From NCBI GenBank assembly GCA_047967505.1, contig CM106539.1: a stretch of 64,000 bases of DNA. The stretch is one strand, 5' to 3'. Position 1 is the stretch's first letter, and each line of letters starts with the position of its first letter. This document shows positions 37,001 to 49,000 of the stretch, piece by piece. Origin of the DNA: Dipteris shenzhenensis. Taxonomy: Eukaryota; Polypodiophyta; Polypodiopsida; Gleicheniales. A program made the translations under genes and the position numbers. The notes beneath the pieces were generated by a model that did not search any database, had not been told where the DNA came from, and was given only the letters and a program-made list of their open reading frames with translations.

Positions 37001-40000
37001 AAGCAGTTTGCCAGACTTACAGCAATCACTGGCATCCAACTTGTGTTCCTAGATAAAAATGATATCAATAGCACCTCCAGTGACACTTGGATGAAGCTGA
37101 TTCCGGATCAGTTGCATACGGCGAGAGTGTGGAACTTCGCCTAGGCCCTATATGTTCTAGCTGACTATCCTCATCGACAGGAGGATGCTGGATGGAAAGG
37201 CTTACCCGACCTAGTAGAGGAGACTAGCTTCCCTTGGGCCAAAACACTCCTGCTGAGGGCAGGAAACTCAACAGGTGAAAGGATTCCTACACCTGCTGAG
37301 GGGGAGGCCCTGTCAAAAGAAATCCCAATGACCGGGACCCCTAAGGTGGAGGGCACAAACTCCTCATCATCCATGAAAGTCGCCGAATCAGCCAGTGTTG
37401 AAAAAGAGTTCCTGAGAAGCAAGTCTGGCCGAGGAGTGCGAAGAAGACCTGCACTCGTGGAGGAAGGAGGAGAAGGACCTGCCAGGCCTCTATCAGCACA
37501 TCTAGAGCTGGGAGCTGAGGAGGCCTATGGTTGGGCTGAAGAAGGATCTGTAGTCCTCATCTGTGCAAACACTCCCTCAGCTGTGGCATGAACAGTTTGA
37601 GGGGGAGAAGTATCAGTAGCCCCCTCGTGATCAGAAACGAAAATGACTGGGGCTGGTGCATTTGAAGTCCCCTCCTGATGTGGAACTGTAGTATCTGGGG
37701 CTACAACAACATCCACCTCAAGAGTCTGGATGGCATTTGTCTAAACCGGATCAAGGGTCTCCTCTTGAGGTAAAGGAGCCACTCTGACCGCTCTCCAACG
37801 TGGTACTGGGAGTGCTACAGGCTTTGGGCGCCCTGCTGCCCCTGGTGGTCCTGGAGTGCACGAAGCAGGGCGCCTTGTTGCTCCTGGTAGTCCTGAAGTG
37901 CGTGGTATAGGCCGCAGGGGAGGTGCAGACGGGATAGTACGTGAAGGAGCCGCACCAGAAGACCTCTTCGGTCTTTTTCTCTTTCTTGGGCAATCTCTAG
38001 CAAAGTGCCCAAGGGTCCTGCAAATCCTGCACTGATCCTGTCTACCTGCAATCTCGATTCTCTGTCGAAAGAGAGCCATCTGGACGCTGAATCATGATGT
38101 GGTCATCTGAGATGTTAGGGTCAGAGACAATGACCCTAACTCGAGGCACCCCATCTGCTCTGACTGCCTCTGCCAAGGAAGAAGGCATGCCAGGAAGGGG
38201 GAGAATCTCAGTGACCACTCCGAAAGTGGCTCTGATAGTAGCAAGAAGTCTGAGGAAGACCAGGAAACCTGATAAACAGTGATGTGACCTGACTGTCCTC
38301 GACCGGATCGAAGCCCAAGGTGTAGGGCAAAAGAAAAATCCTCCTCGAACCCAAAGCCAGGGGATTAGCTTTCAGAACAAGGTGAAACCTGATGAACAGT
38401 GATGTGACTTGACTATCCTCGACCGGATCGAAGCCCAAGGTGTAGGGCAAAAGAAAAATCCTCCTCGAATCCAAAGCCAGGGGATTAGCTTTGAGAACAA
38501 GGGCTGTGGACTCATGGGAGTCGAAAATCACTTGGAAGAATCCACGTCCCAGAAGTCGAATATCCCTGAGGTGTGAGACGAGATCTCCTGGTAATGCCGC
38601 CAACATCCAGTCTCTAGCCTGTGATCTGGAAGAATGTGACCCAAAGATGCGGGCCAAAAGTGATGTGGATCCCTCTAATTCCACATCTTTCTTGAGCTGC
38701 TGCAACTCGTCTTCTGAAAAAATGACGGTTCTCGTGGCCGGTGGAAGTGGACAGAGATTGGCTGAATGGGGATCCATTCACCAATCGAAGTGAAAAGGCC
38801 GATTCCAACACTGTTAAAGCTCCGTCCGTGAAACTACTACCCTGAACGCCCTGAAACAGGCATAGGAAGGAGGAGAAAAGGAGAGGGTAGGAGAGAGGGG
38901 AAGGGACGGAGAGGAGAAGCAGAGGGGAGCTGAGATAGGATAGACGGGAGAGGGCTGACGGGGAAGGAGAGGGTAGGCGACGGAGAGGAAAAGAGAGGGG
39001 GGTTAGGAGGGAGGGAGGGGGCGGGTTAGGAGGGAGGAAGGGGGCTGAAGGCGGGGAGGGAGAAGGTGGGCGGGGGAGAGGAAGGGAGGGGGCAGGTTAG
39101 GAAGGAAGGGGGAGGGGGCGGGGGGGTTAGAGGAAGGGTGGAGGAAGGGGCGGGGGAGGGAGGGGGTGGGGGAGGGGAGGGAGGAGGGGGGGGAAAGAGG
39201 GGGCGGGGGGAAAACGGGGGGGGGGGGGGCGGGGGAGGAGAAGGGGGCGGGGGGGAAAGTGGGGGGGGGGGAGAGGGAGGGCGGGGGAGGGGGAAGGGGA
39301 GGGAAGAGGCGGGGGAGGAGAAGGGGGCGGAGGGCAGCGGGAGAGGGAGGGTGGGGGAGAAAGGGGACGGGGGAGGGAGGGGGCGGGGGGGGAGCGGGTG
39401 GGGGAGAGGGGGAGGGGGAGGGGGCGGGGTAGGGAGGGCAGCGGGTGGGGAGAGGGAGGGCGAGGAGGGAGAGGGAGCAGGCAGGTGGGCTGGCAGGGGG
39501 GGAGAGGGAGAGTGGGGAGGAGGAAGGGAGGGAGGAGGGAGAGGGGGCTGGCGAAGGGGAGGGAGAGGAGGAGAAGCAAGGGGAGGGAGAGGGCGGGCAG
39601 CGAGGGTGAGGGGGAGGGAGAGAGAGGGAGAGGGGGCTGGCTGAGAGAGGGAGAGGGGGGGGGGCAGCAGCTCATGGGGAGAGGAGCAGCTCTGAATATA
39701 TTCAATCCTTTGAGCAACCAAATATGTTCAGTTCGTGCTTGGCTGGAGGACTTCTCACAAATTTTTTTCTGACTCCCTACCGCAGGAATTACCTTCAGAA
39801 CGCCCTGAGGACCATGCCATAGATGTAATTCCAGGTAGCAGCCCACACAAGCCTCCTTATAAGGTTAGTGCAGCCCAACAGGAGACCATGAACCAGGTAA
39901 AGGATCTCTTGGAGAAGGGGCTGATTCAGCCCAGCTCTTTGCCCTATTGCTCCCCGGTCTTGCTTGTGCAAAAGAAGGATGGCTCGTGGAGGATGTGCAT

Positions 40001-43000
40001 AGATTATAGGGCTCTGAATAAGATAACCATTAAGAACAGATTCCCGATACCCAGGATTGATGATATCTTGGATAGGTTAGAGGGGTTTGCAATGTTCAGC
40101 CAGATCGATTTAAAGAGTGGCTAGAGGAGGTGCACAAGACAGCTTTCAGGACCACATTTGGCTTGTATGAATTTCTCGTGATGCCATTTGGGTTGACAAA
40201 TGCACCTGCCACCTTCAATCGAATGATGGACAGAATATTCAGAGAGCACATAGCTTTTGTCGAGACATTCTTTGATTACATCATTGTATTCTCTAAGAAC
40301 GAGGTTGAGCACAAAGAGCACTTGGCAATTGTTTTTGCAGAGCTCCGGAAGCATAAGTTGCTGCTTAATGCCAAGAAGAGTGAAATTTTTTTGCACGAAA
40401 TCCACTTTTTGGGGCACATGATATCTAAGGATAGAGTCAAAATGGATCCTACCAAAGTGGAAGCCATACGGAATTGGCCAACATTGAAAAAACATCCATG
40501 AAGTACGGAGTTTTCTTGGCTTAAGTTCGTACTACAGGCGGGTTATCCGTTATTTTACTGAAATAGCATCACCCTTGCATGCCCTACAAAAGAAAGGATT
40601 GTCTTTCAGGTGGGGTACTAAGGAAATTGCAGCTTTCGAAGAGCTTAAGGAGAAGCTATGCTCCGATCCTGTCATTATTTTGCCATACCTACGCAAGCCC
40701 TTTGCTGTCCAGTGTGATGCTTGTGGGAACAGCGTAGGAGGAGTGCTTATGAAGGATGGTAGAGTGGTTGCATACAAGAGCAGGGTGCTCACTGATGCTG
40801 AAATGAATTTTGGGATATGTGAGAAAGAGATGGCAGCTGTCATACATGCTCTTTCTACTTGGAAACAAGTGCTGATTTTTATGTCCAGACTGATGACCAA
40901 TCCGTGAGGTACTTTCTCACTTAGAGAAAGTTCTCAGAAAAGCACATGCAATGGGCAAACTTCCTTTCTATGTTTCATTTCAGATTGTGCATGTGCCTGG
41001 TAAGAAGAGTGTTGTTGTAGATGCACTTTCCAGGAAGTCAAGTCCCGATGCAGTATCAAAGAAATCGCAAGTTTCAGTTGTCACCATCGCATACCATAGT
41101 GAACTTGATGCCATGAAGGATCAGTATGCCAATGATGATGATTTTGCAAGGATTTTATGATCTGCTGGTTGAGGGCAATAGGCATGAGCACTATATGCTT
41201 AAGAATGGATTCCTAATGATGCATGGCAAACTTTGTGTCACAAAGCAGTTGAGGCCAAAGGTTTTTTTCGAGAGTCATGCCCCACCATGTGCAGGACATC
41301 GAGGCATTGAAGCCACAGTCAAAGGTGTGGAGCACTTATTCTAATGGACAACTTTGAGGAAGGATGTTGAGGCTTATGTAAAGACATGCATCACTTGTCA
41401 GAAGGTAAAGTATGACAGGCAAAAGCTAGTTCGATTGCTATAGCCATTGCCTATTTTGGATAGACCCTGGCAAAGCATTGCCATGGACTTTTCGATTTGC
41501 CTCGTACACTGTCAGGACATGATGGAATTTGGACCATAATTTGTAGATTCAGCAAGTAGGCCCACTTTTTTTTTTTTTTTCAAAGAAAGGAACCTTCTAT
41601 TAGTGCTTGAAAGCTTTGATACAAGACAACAGCCCCGAAGGTGCTAAGTATGGAAAAAAACCGGAAAGGCTGAAAGAAAGAACCAACCTGTTCCATAGAA
41701 ACTCAGCTCACTGCCTAGGGGATCTCTGGTACTGGGGCTAACAGCCAAGTGGGGGGACTATACGACTAGCGAATCCCTCGGGGGGTGAAGATGTAGAAAA
41801 CACCTGCAGGCCAAGCCTTGCAGAAACGAGCACGCCTCTCAAGAGCCTATCAGAAGGTAAAGACAGCCCTCTAGAAAAGCCAAGAGAAGCGCAAAAGAGC
41901 AACAGATAAGCATGGACATGAATTGGTCTTTAAAGACGATAATTGGATGTTGCTGTGTTTTCAGAAAGCAAGATTTAGGCAGATGAAAGGCAAGGATAAG
42001 GTGTACACCAAACTGAAAATGCGGTACTATGGACCTTTCCAAGTCTTACAAAAGATAAATGATGCAGCTTACAGGCTGAAGCTACGATGCCATTGGACAA
42101 TTCACAATGCTTTTCATGTGAGTTTGTTGAAGCCTTTCTAGGGAGATGTGCCAAAAGTTATGCTTGATGAGAAACAGCCTGAAGTGGAGGAACTGGATGA
42201 GATTTTGGTTCCAGAACAGATTTTGGCACACCGTGAAAGAAAAGTCAGAGATAGAGTTTCCAAAAGGTATTTGGTCAAGTTTCAAAACTACTCAGCACTG
42301 GATGCCAAGTAGGTGGAGGAAGGTGAACTAGCAGATTCACCTAGGGTATAGCAGCTCTAAGTGGAAGCATTTCAGCTTGAGCCCATTGCGGTACAGGCTC
42401 ATTTAGGCTCAGCAGAGTAGAGGTCTGCAGCATTGCCTGGTGCTCAAGAGTGGGGTAGCACCTCCACGCTCCCTCATGATACGGACAGCTCACAGGATAT
42501 CTAGAGCTCACTTGGTGACACTGTAGATCTCACCCGAGGTACTGATTGTTGATAGTACTTCTTTCACGGGATCTCTACGATGAGAATACTAGTCACTCTA
42601 CCCAGGTGATGAATTGATGTATGGATGGAATCGCGTGCTCTCCTAGCCTATATCATCATTGCTGGTTGTATGTAACATACAGATAATGTATTATTTGGTA
42701 TGGGCTATTCATGCCTTTTCCATTGTTGCTTTTTAACTGTATTTTGTAGCAGCAAACAAGTTTGTTTGCTGTCTAAAGAGGGGGGTATGTCACGGGGACA
42801 TGAATTTCATGTGTAGCTAACCCCGTGGCTATTTCAGTGTACCCTAGAACTCCTGGCACGTAATCCCAGGCTCGTTTTTGCACTGTGCGGTGATTTCTGC
42901 AGCTGGCACCTCGAGATTGTTTTTGGAGCTGTCCAGGCTGTTGGTGCATCTCCCAAGGCCCTATTGCGGATGTTCTAGCCTTTTTGTCATGTTTATGGCC

Positions 43001-46000
43001 TCTGCACCCGTGAGCCTTGCTCTTCTTTCTGTTCTCAGCGTACAAAATCTTTCTCTCTTTTATTCTCTCTCTTTCCCCTTGGCTGGAAGTCATTTCTACA
43101 CCCTTGGGGGCCTAGACAGAGGATAGGTGTAGGAAAGAGCTTGCCCCTCTTCCATGGACAACGGGTAACTTCTTTTTGGATTGCATTTGTCATTTCTGAA
43201 GTTTATATTGCTTCTGTTCTACTTTCGGGCTCTCTCTAGGCCAGGGGGGTGTTGGGTTGTGGTCAAGGAGTGCAGAGGTCAACCATTTGCAGGGATAAAT
43301 CTGCGTTCTTATTGATGGGACAGTTTTATGTTGACCTATAGGTAGCATCTTTCTCAACCAATGCACCAGAGATTCAATAGCATTACTTTCAACCAGTCTG
43401 GCTAGCAGGGAAGGTCTTCCTGTTTGGTGTTTTCTTTGTGTTAGGTTGTTTTGATGACTATAGTCAAGAGCTGATGCAACATGGAAGACATGCATATTCT
43501 GGTTCTCTGTATTCTTACCTTCACAAGAGGGATGTATTTTTGGCATTAGTTTTCAATTGACAACTTGTGGGTGAAGGTCATGATCATTTATTTTGAACAT
43601 CCAAACCTATGTTTATATCTGTGTTTTCTCAATACTCTCTCTTCTTCAATGCTAACCTTTGGAATCTGCGTTAGCAAGTCTCATAAGGGACAATGGCCGA
43701 GGTTCCTAGGTGATGTAAAAGGTACCTGTAAAATTTGTCTCCCTTGTCTTGCAGGAATAAAGGCTCCCTGGGGTAGGAAGGGAGTTGTGTCAAAACACAG
43801 AAATTTTTAATATGATAAACTCTGGACCCTATTAAATGTCCTTGTATAATTTGCTCAAAATGGTTTTAAACCATCTGGGAATACTGAGCTACCTCTCAGA
43901 AATGTCGATTGTATCTAAAGGAACTGGGCTTTTTCCTTTCAGCTGCACCTTGTCTACAATCAAAGTATAAAATCCACTATTAGCAGAGCCTCAATATTTA
44001 CAGATGCAATATTAAACACTATAATCAGGTTTTGGTAGTACTTTATTCCTAGAATGAAATAAATGTTGAACTACCTTGCACAGTGATAATTTTCTCAAGT
44101 TGAGAGCTCTGAAAAACCTCAGCTAATTATTTTTTTGTCTTACAACACATTAATGTAATACCTCTACTTTCACGAGCTGGAAGGTTGATGGAAAGTTGCT
44201 TTGGTGTGAATTTCACAGAAACAGATGTGCACTTTCTTGGTGCAGGCAATATGCTTCCTGGAATTTCTGGTAGCTTATTCCTCTGCTACATTGATGCGAG
44301 TGAAGATTAGATTCCAGAAAATGAAAGATGAATGCTGATCATGATTCTTAGACTGTGTAGCAGAGGATTGGACCTGGGTTAATGTCGAATTACAATCTTT
44401 CAATGACACATTTCCATCCACCAAAGCTCGATTATCTTTTTTGACATCCTCGAAATCGATTGTCACATGTTCCACTTTAGTGGAAAATCTAGTATCCTTA
44501 AGAAAGGAGGAGGAGTTATATGAACAAGGGACACTGGACAGTTCAAGGTTATCCTCCAACTCTGTTGGTAGAAATTTTTGATCGCAACAATCAGCTTTTG
44601 AGCAGGGTTCGCCTTTTATAGTTTCTTGCCACAATTGAATCACATCCTACACAAATCAAGATAGAATTATAGCGTCGTCAAGGTTTATAAAGCAAACAAT
44701 ATTTGACCATCGAAGGTACTGATTCTACTCCAAGATAGATTATGACAATGAAGAAACACAGAATATAAGATGCCTGCAAAGCATGTTTCTTCCTATTGCC
44801 CAAACCTATCTTCCTATTGCCCAAACACAGACTAAAAGATGCCTACTGCCAAAACATGTGTTCATGTTCTACAATTTTCTATCTTCATATGATCCAAGCT
44901 GTGACACAGGCTGCAGCTCCTCCCTGTCTCCCGAGCTTCCCCCAGCCCCCTCCCTCCCCTCTCAGCCCTCCCTAGCTTCCCTTAGCCCCTACCTCCTCTC
45001 TCAGTCCCCCCCGCGGGCCGCCTCCCCCCTCAGCCTCCTCTCCTCCCTTGGGCCCTCTTAGCCCCCCGCCCCCTTGCAACCTCCCCGCCCCCCCCGCCTC
45101 CTCTCCCTGCTCACCCACATCCCTTCCCTGCTCACCCACCTCCTCTACCTGCCCCCTGCCCCCCTTTCCTGCCCCTCGCCACCCCTCTCAGCCCCTTCCT
45201 GCCCTCCGCCTCCTCCCCTACCCCCCACCCCCCCTTTCAGCCCTCCCTGCCCCCTCCCGTCTTCTCAGCCTTCCTCTCCCTTCCCCCCTCTCTCAACCTC
45301 CCCTCTCTCCTCCCCCTTCCTACTCCGCTTAGTATGCCTTTCATGCACGAGATTCTTTTTGGACTCAAATGGGTGATAGAGTCAATAAGCATTACTTCTC
45401 TACTCATGGCCCGAGACATAGTAGAGAGAGTGTCACTTGGCTTATTGACTCGGATGGGGTTTTGCAGACTGATCCAAATGCCGTCATGCATATAGCTACT
45501 GATTTTTATGCCTCCCTTCTTGCAGCAGTTTCTAACACGCCAGTCATAGATGATGCTAGGGTTCAGATTTGGCAGCATATCCCATTATTGGTAAAACAAG
45601 ATATGAGGATCTTGTTAAATCCACCTTTCACCAATATGGAATTGAGGAGTGCTCTTCGTGCTCTTCATAAGGGCAAGTGCTCGGGTTTGGATGGGCTTTC
45701 CTTAGCATTCTTTATCGCCCATTGGGATGAGATTAAAGATCACATCACCTCAATCCTAGAGGATGTGTTTGCGACTCTAGTACTATGCCTGGATCACTTA
45801 CAGAGGGTCTCATCCATCTCATTTCAAAGGGGGTTCGTAGAATTTGGTGTCACAATGGAGACCTATTACTCTCTTAGGCACCGGATATATAATTCTAGCA
45901 AAAGCAATTAGCTTACGATTGCAGCCCTTTCTTCTGGATCTCATCCATGACACTTAGACGGGATTTTTGCATGGAAGGAGCATTTTTTATGATATCTTTT

Positions 46001-49000
46001 CTTTTTGGGACGCTTCAGATTGAGCTATGCATAGCGGCAAAAAATTAGCCATTCTACCCTTGGATTTTGAAAATCCTATGATAGGTAGATTGGGATTTCC
46101 TAGAGGGCACTCTTCATCGTTTTGGATCCTTAGACGCATGGATTAGAGGGGTCTCTTCTTTGTACAGATAAGCCCATAGCTAGGTGCTTATCAAAGGAAT
46201 AAGAGGAGACAAATTTCAGATTTCTAGAGCAGTCCATCAAGGATGCCCTTTCGTCTAGATCACAAGCTGATATTTTTGGGCTGAAGCTTGCCCTGAGACA
46301 TTATGAGCAATCTTAGACTGTGAGTTGGCGGATGACATTGCTGTCTTTTTGGATGCCACTCCTCGGACACTCAATTCTTTCAAGGCAACCTTGGATTTGT
46401 TTTGTACTGCAGCTGGTGCACACATTAATTGGAACAAATGGATTTTGGATCAATGATGAGGACACTCCAGTGAGACGGATGATATGCCTACTTCGTCTTC
46501 CACTTGGATGGGAGCTTTCATCACGGGTTTGGGCATTCCACTTTAAATTGTCGCTTTACCATGATCACATGAGGATGCCTTGGTTTTTGATGTCCAGATG
46601 GAAGGCAGGCTGTCCAAATCCTCAAACGATGTTCTACTAAAGATTGCATTTCAGCCTATCAAGGTCATTGGTTTTGTAGAGTATGGTTCGGATTCTCAGT
46701 GGTATCTAGACTTCGACCCACTTCTCTTGGCCTTGGGTTCATGGAGATTGTGGCTCTATGGTGGAGCCCCAATAGAGTATTTGTAGTGGGACCCACGGGA
46801 GTGGGAATGGATTAATGAAAGGCATCGAGAGAAGTGCCCACCCCTCTTTCGTTACACTATAAGTAATGCCAAGAGGTTTCAGATCAATTGTAGAGGCTAG
46901 AGACCCTTCAAAGGTTCTCCTTGGGATAATTTTCAGATTTCTACTGATTTGCAAAAAAACTTTTGGAAGAGACTCTAGAAATCCCACAGGAATAGAAAAA
47001 TCACTCTACTCTTTTGGCTTCTATTCATGGTGGGATTGCACTTAACCTGTGAAGATCCAGGTTTGGGGCATACTTTATATGTCCTCGTTGTCACTCTAAG
47101 GTGGCATTAGTTCAACATTGCTTATGGGATTGCAGGCAGGCGATGATTATCTAGAAAGGGATTGCTAGGATCTTCAGCACCTTTGCCCGCCACCCTTTTC
47201 CTTTTAGGTCCTTAAGTATTTTACGAGAGGCACGACTCTTCATCAGCTTTCTTGATTCGGCAACACTTAGTTGAGTCATGTTCCCTGGATGATGTTCCAG
47301 CCTTACCTTTCAAGGTGCTACGTGCTTCTGTGGATTCATCTTGGGAGATTCTGGCGAGCATTTCAGTGTGGCATATTTGGAGAGCCAGATGCACAGAGGC
47401 CTTGGACCTTTCCCAGGTCCACCCCTCTCATGCTTTGGCCAGCATTTGGAACAATACTATACATATATTGATGGCCACTTGGATGAGCATGCAAGGGTCT
47501 TCCTACGCGGCCTCTGCTAGGAGGGTTACTTTCCTTAGGGAATGAAGAGGCTCCCTTTTCTTCTCGGAGACCTCTACAGGGTTACGTGGCATTTTCAGCC
47601 TCGACCTTGGATTTTTTCTACCTCTTTTTGAGGAGTCATTTTGGCGATCTTGAGGCCTATATTCATGCATGGCATGTTGTATTTTCGCTTTAAGCTAAAG
47701 GAGTAGAGGATGAGAAGAAGAAGTAGCTCTCGTAGGTTTTGTTCATACTTAATAGAAGTCTTTTCCATTTTAAAAAGAAAAAAAGCTGTGACAAACATCG
47801 TGATTCGTGGCTATGAATTAAAAAGATACTTGAAATCTTTGCTTGTGAAATCAAAACAAAAGGGCGACTTCTAGAGAACACGGATATCCTGTTTTGAGAA
47901 CAACTTCTTGTATGTAACTCCTCAACTTTGCAATAAAATTAGTAATGACTGCTGATTAAACCAAAAGATGGGAAAAAGGAGCTCATTTTCAAGATTTCCA
48001 ACATTCATTAAGATACATCAAAATGATGGTATGTCTCTACTAACCCGTTCTTGTTTCAATTCTGCTTCTTTTCTTTGCTCCACGAGCTTCCTTTTGTGCT
48101 GAAAATTTCCTAGATTTCATTAGACATCAGAAAACTGATAGAGAGAAATTTAAATTGAGACCAAAAAAGGAAACGATACTATAAAAGGCATCCCATACAA
48201 ACCTTTATGTTTTCCAAATTGAAAGCTGATGGAACATCCTTTCTTCTTTTAAGAAAGCTTCATTGCATCAAGTACTCCAGAGAGTTTTTAAATTTAACGA
48301 CCTAGAAATGTGTTCATAACAGCAAGGGTGGAAGAAGGAGAGAGAGATTTGTCCAAAACGTCCAGCATTCCTTAGTTTACACACAGCAGGAAAAAACTCC
48401 GCAATACACAACTTTCTCTTCCTCTTTTGTACATTCTTCCATCATTCCTTTTTGCGACGACTTCTTCTCTTTCTAGAATCCTCCTGCCCATCACCTTATC
48501 CCATTCAACTTTCCTTTTCCCCCCCTTAACACATCACGCCTTCCTTTTTTAGACCACCTAACCACTCTACCGCCTATACTGACTCCAACCCACATTCAAT
48601 TACATAACTCTTTCTAGCTCATCCGATTTCCCGTATTTTGATCACACCCCAAATCACACAAGGTTGTCCCTCTTCTTCTAAACTCCATAGCAAAGAGGGG
48701 TTACAACTATCCAATTAAAAGCGCCCTTTTGCACAGACTGAAATCTAGTGTAGTATATTCCCCCCCGGCTGCCAACTATGAGATCGTGCTTGGCAGACAG
48801 AAGCTGAAATAGTCACTTATCTCACTATAGGAGCTAGTCACATGTCTCTCCACCCAGTTGTACTATTTCCGCAGTATCATGTTCACATGCGATGCCTAGG
48901 ATTAAATCTCTTAAGGTGGAATTTATGTACTGGCTCTCAAAGATTTCTCCACCAAGTTTTTGCAATTCATATGTTCCATTCATGAAACTATCAAGATGAC

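Larger units (their letters stand above)
32245..39726 (-). mobile_element. LINE family B copy B6, about 7.5 kb, nested in gypsy G1
   Basis: The minus-strand element carries a C-rich 5' UTR (39726-38850), ORF1 (38811-37171), endonuclease (37086-36398), RT N-terminal half (36067-35207) and the ORF2 tail with zf-RVT (33864-32279). It ends in the family 3' motif and a poly-T run at about 32243-32260. TTCAGTT flanks it on both sides (32238-32244 and 39727-39733), a short target-site duplication. Between 33.93 and 35.19 kb the middle of the RT lies on the opposite strand next to a gypsy integrase piece, so an internal block is inverted. Multiple stops make it inactive. Confidence 0.82.
28114..43725 (-). 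other. DNAAF4: DNAAF4 intron 6, 15.6 kb
   Basis: This is the interval between the TPR1 helix A exon and the TPR1 helix B exon. It contains a gypsy element, a nested family B LINE and LTR pieces. No additional host exon was recognised. Confidence 0.7.
44647..48044 (-). other. DNAAF4: DNAAF4 intron 2, 3.4 kb
   Basis: This intron consists of about 250 bases of plain intron DNA on each side of one family B LINE (44907-47782). Removing the LINE would leave an intron of about 0.5 kb. Confidence 0.7.

Noticed and set aside
39026-39846. Long Pro-rich (minus) and Gly-rich (plus) open frames of up to 239 codons
   Set aside because: They arise from the G-rich LINE leader tract; all frames there stay open from composition alone.
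42773-43546. Minus-strand open frames of 106 and 118 codons beside the gypsy LTR as further DNAAF4 exons
   Set aside because: They lack TPR or linker motifs and lie within the LTR; splice phases from the 43.73-kb exon lead instead to 28.11 kb.
44060-44100. A candidate exon between splice-like borders just downstream of the PAPR exon
   Set aside because: In the required phase it runs into a stop codon after four residues; the 43.89-kb exon fits phase and content instead.
48203-48245. A 43-nt stretch with AG/GT borders reading [14 protein letters not shown] as an extra DNAAF4 exon
   Set aside because: Its length breaks the phase between the 51.54-kb and 48.05-kb exons, which fit each other directly and align ungapped with the family's coiled coil.
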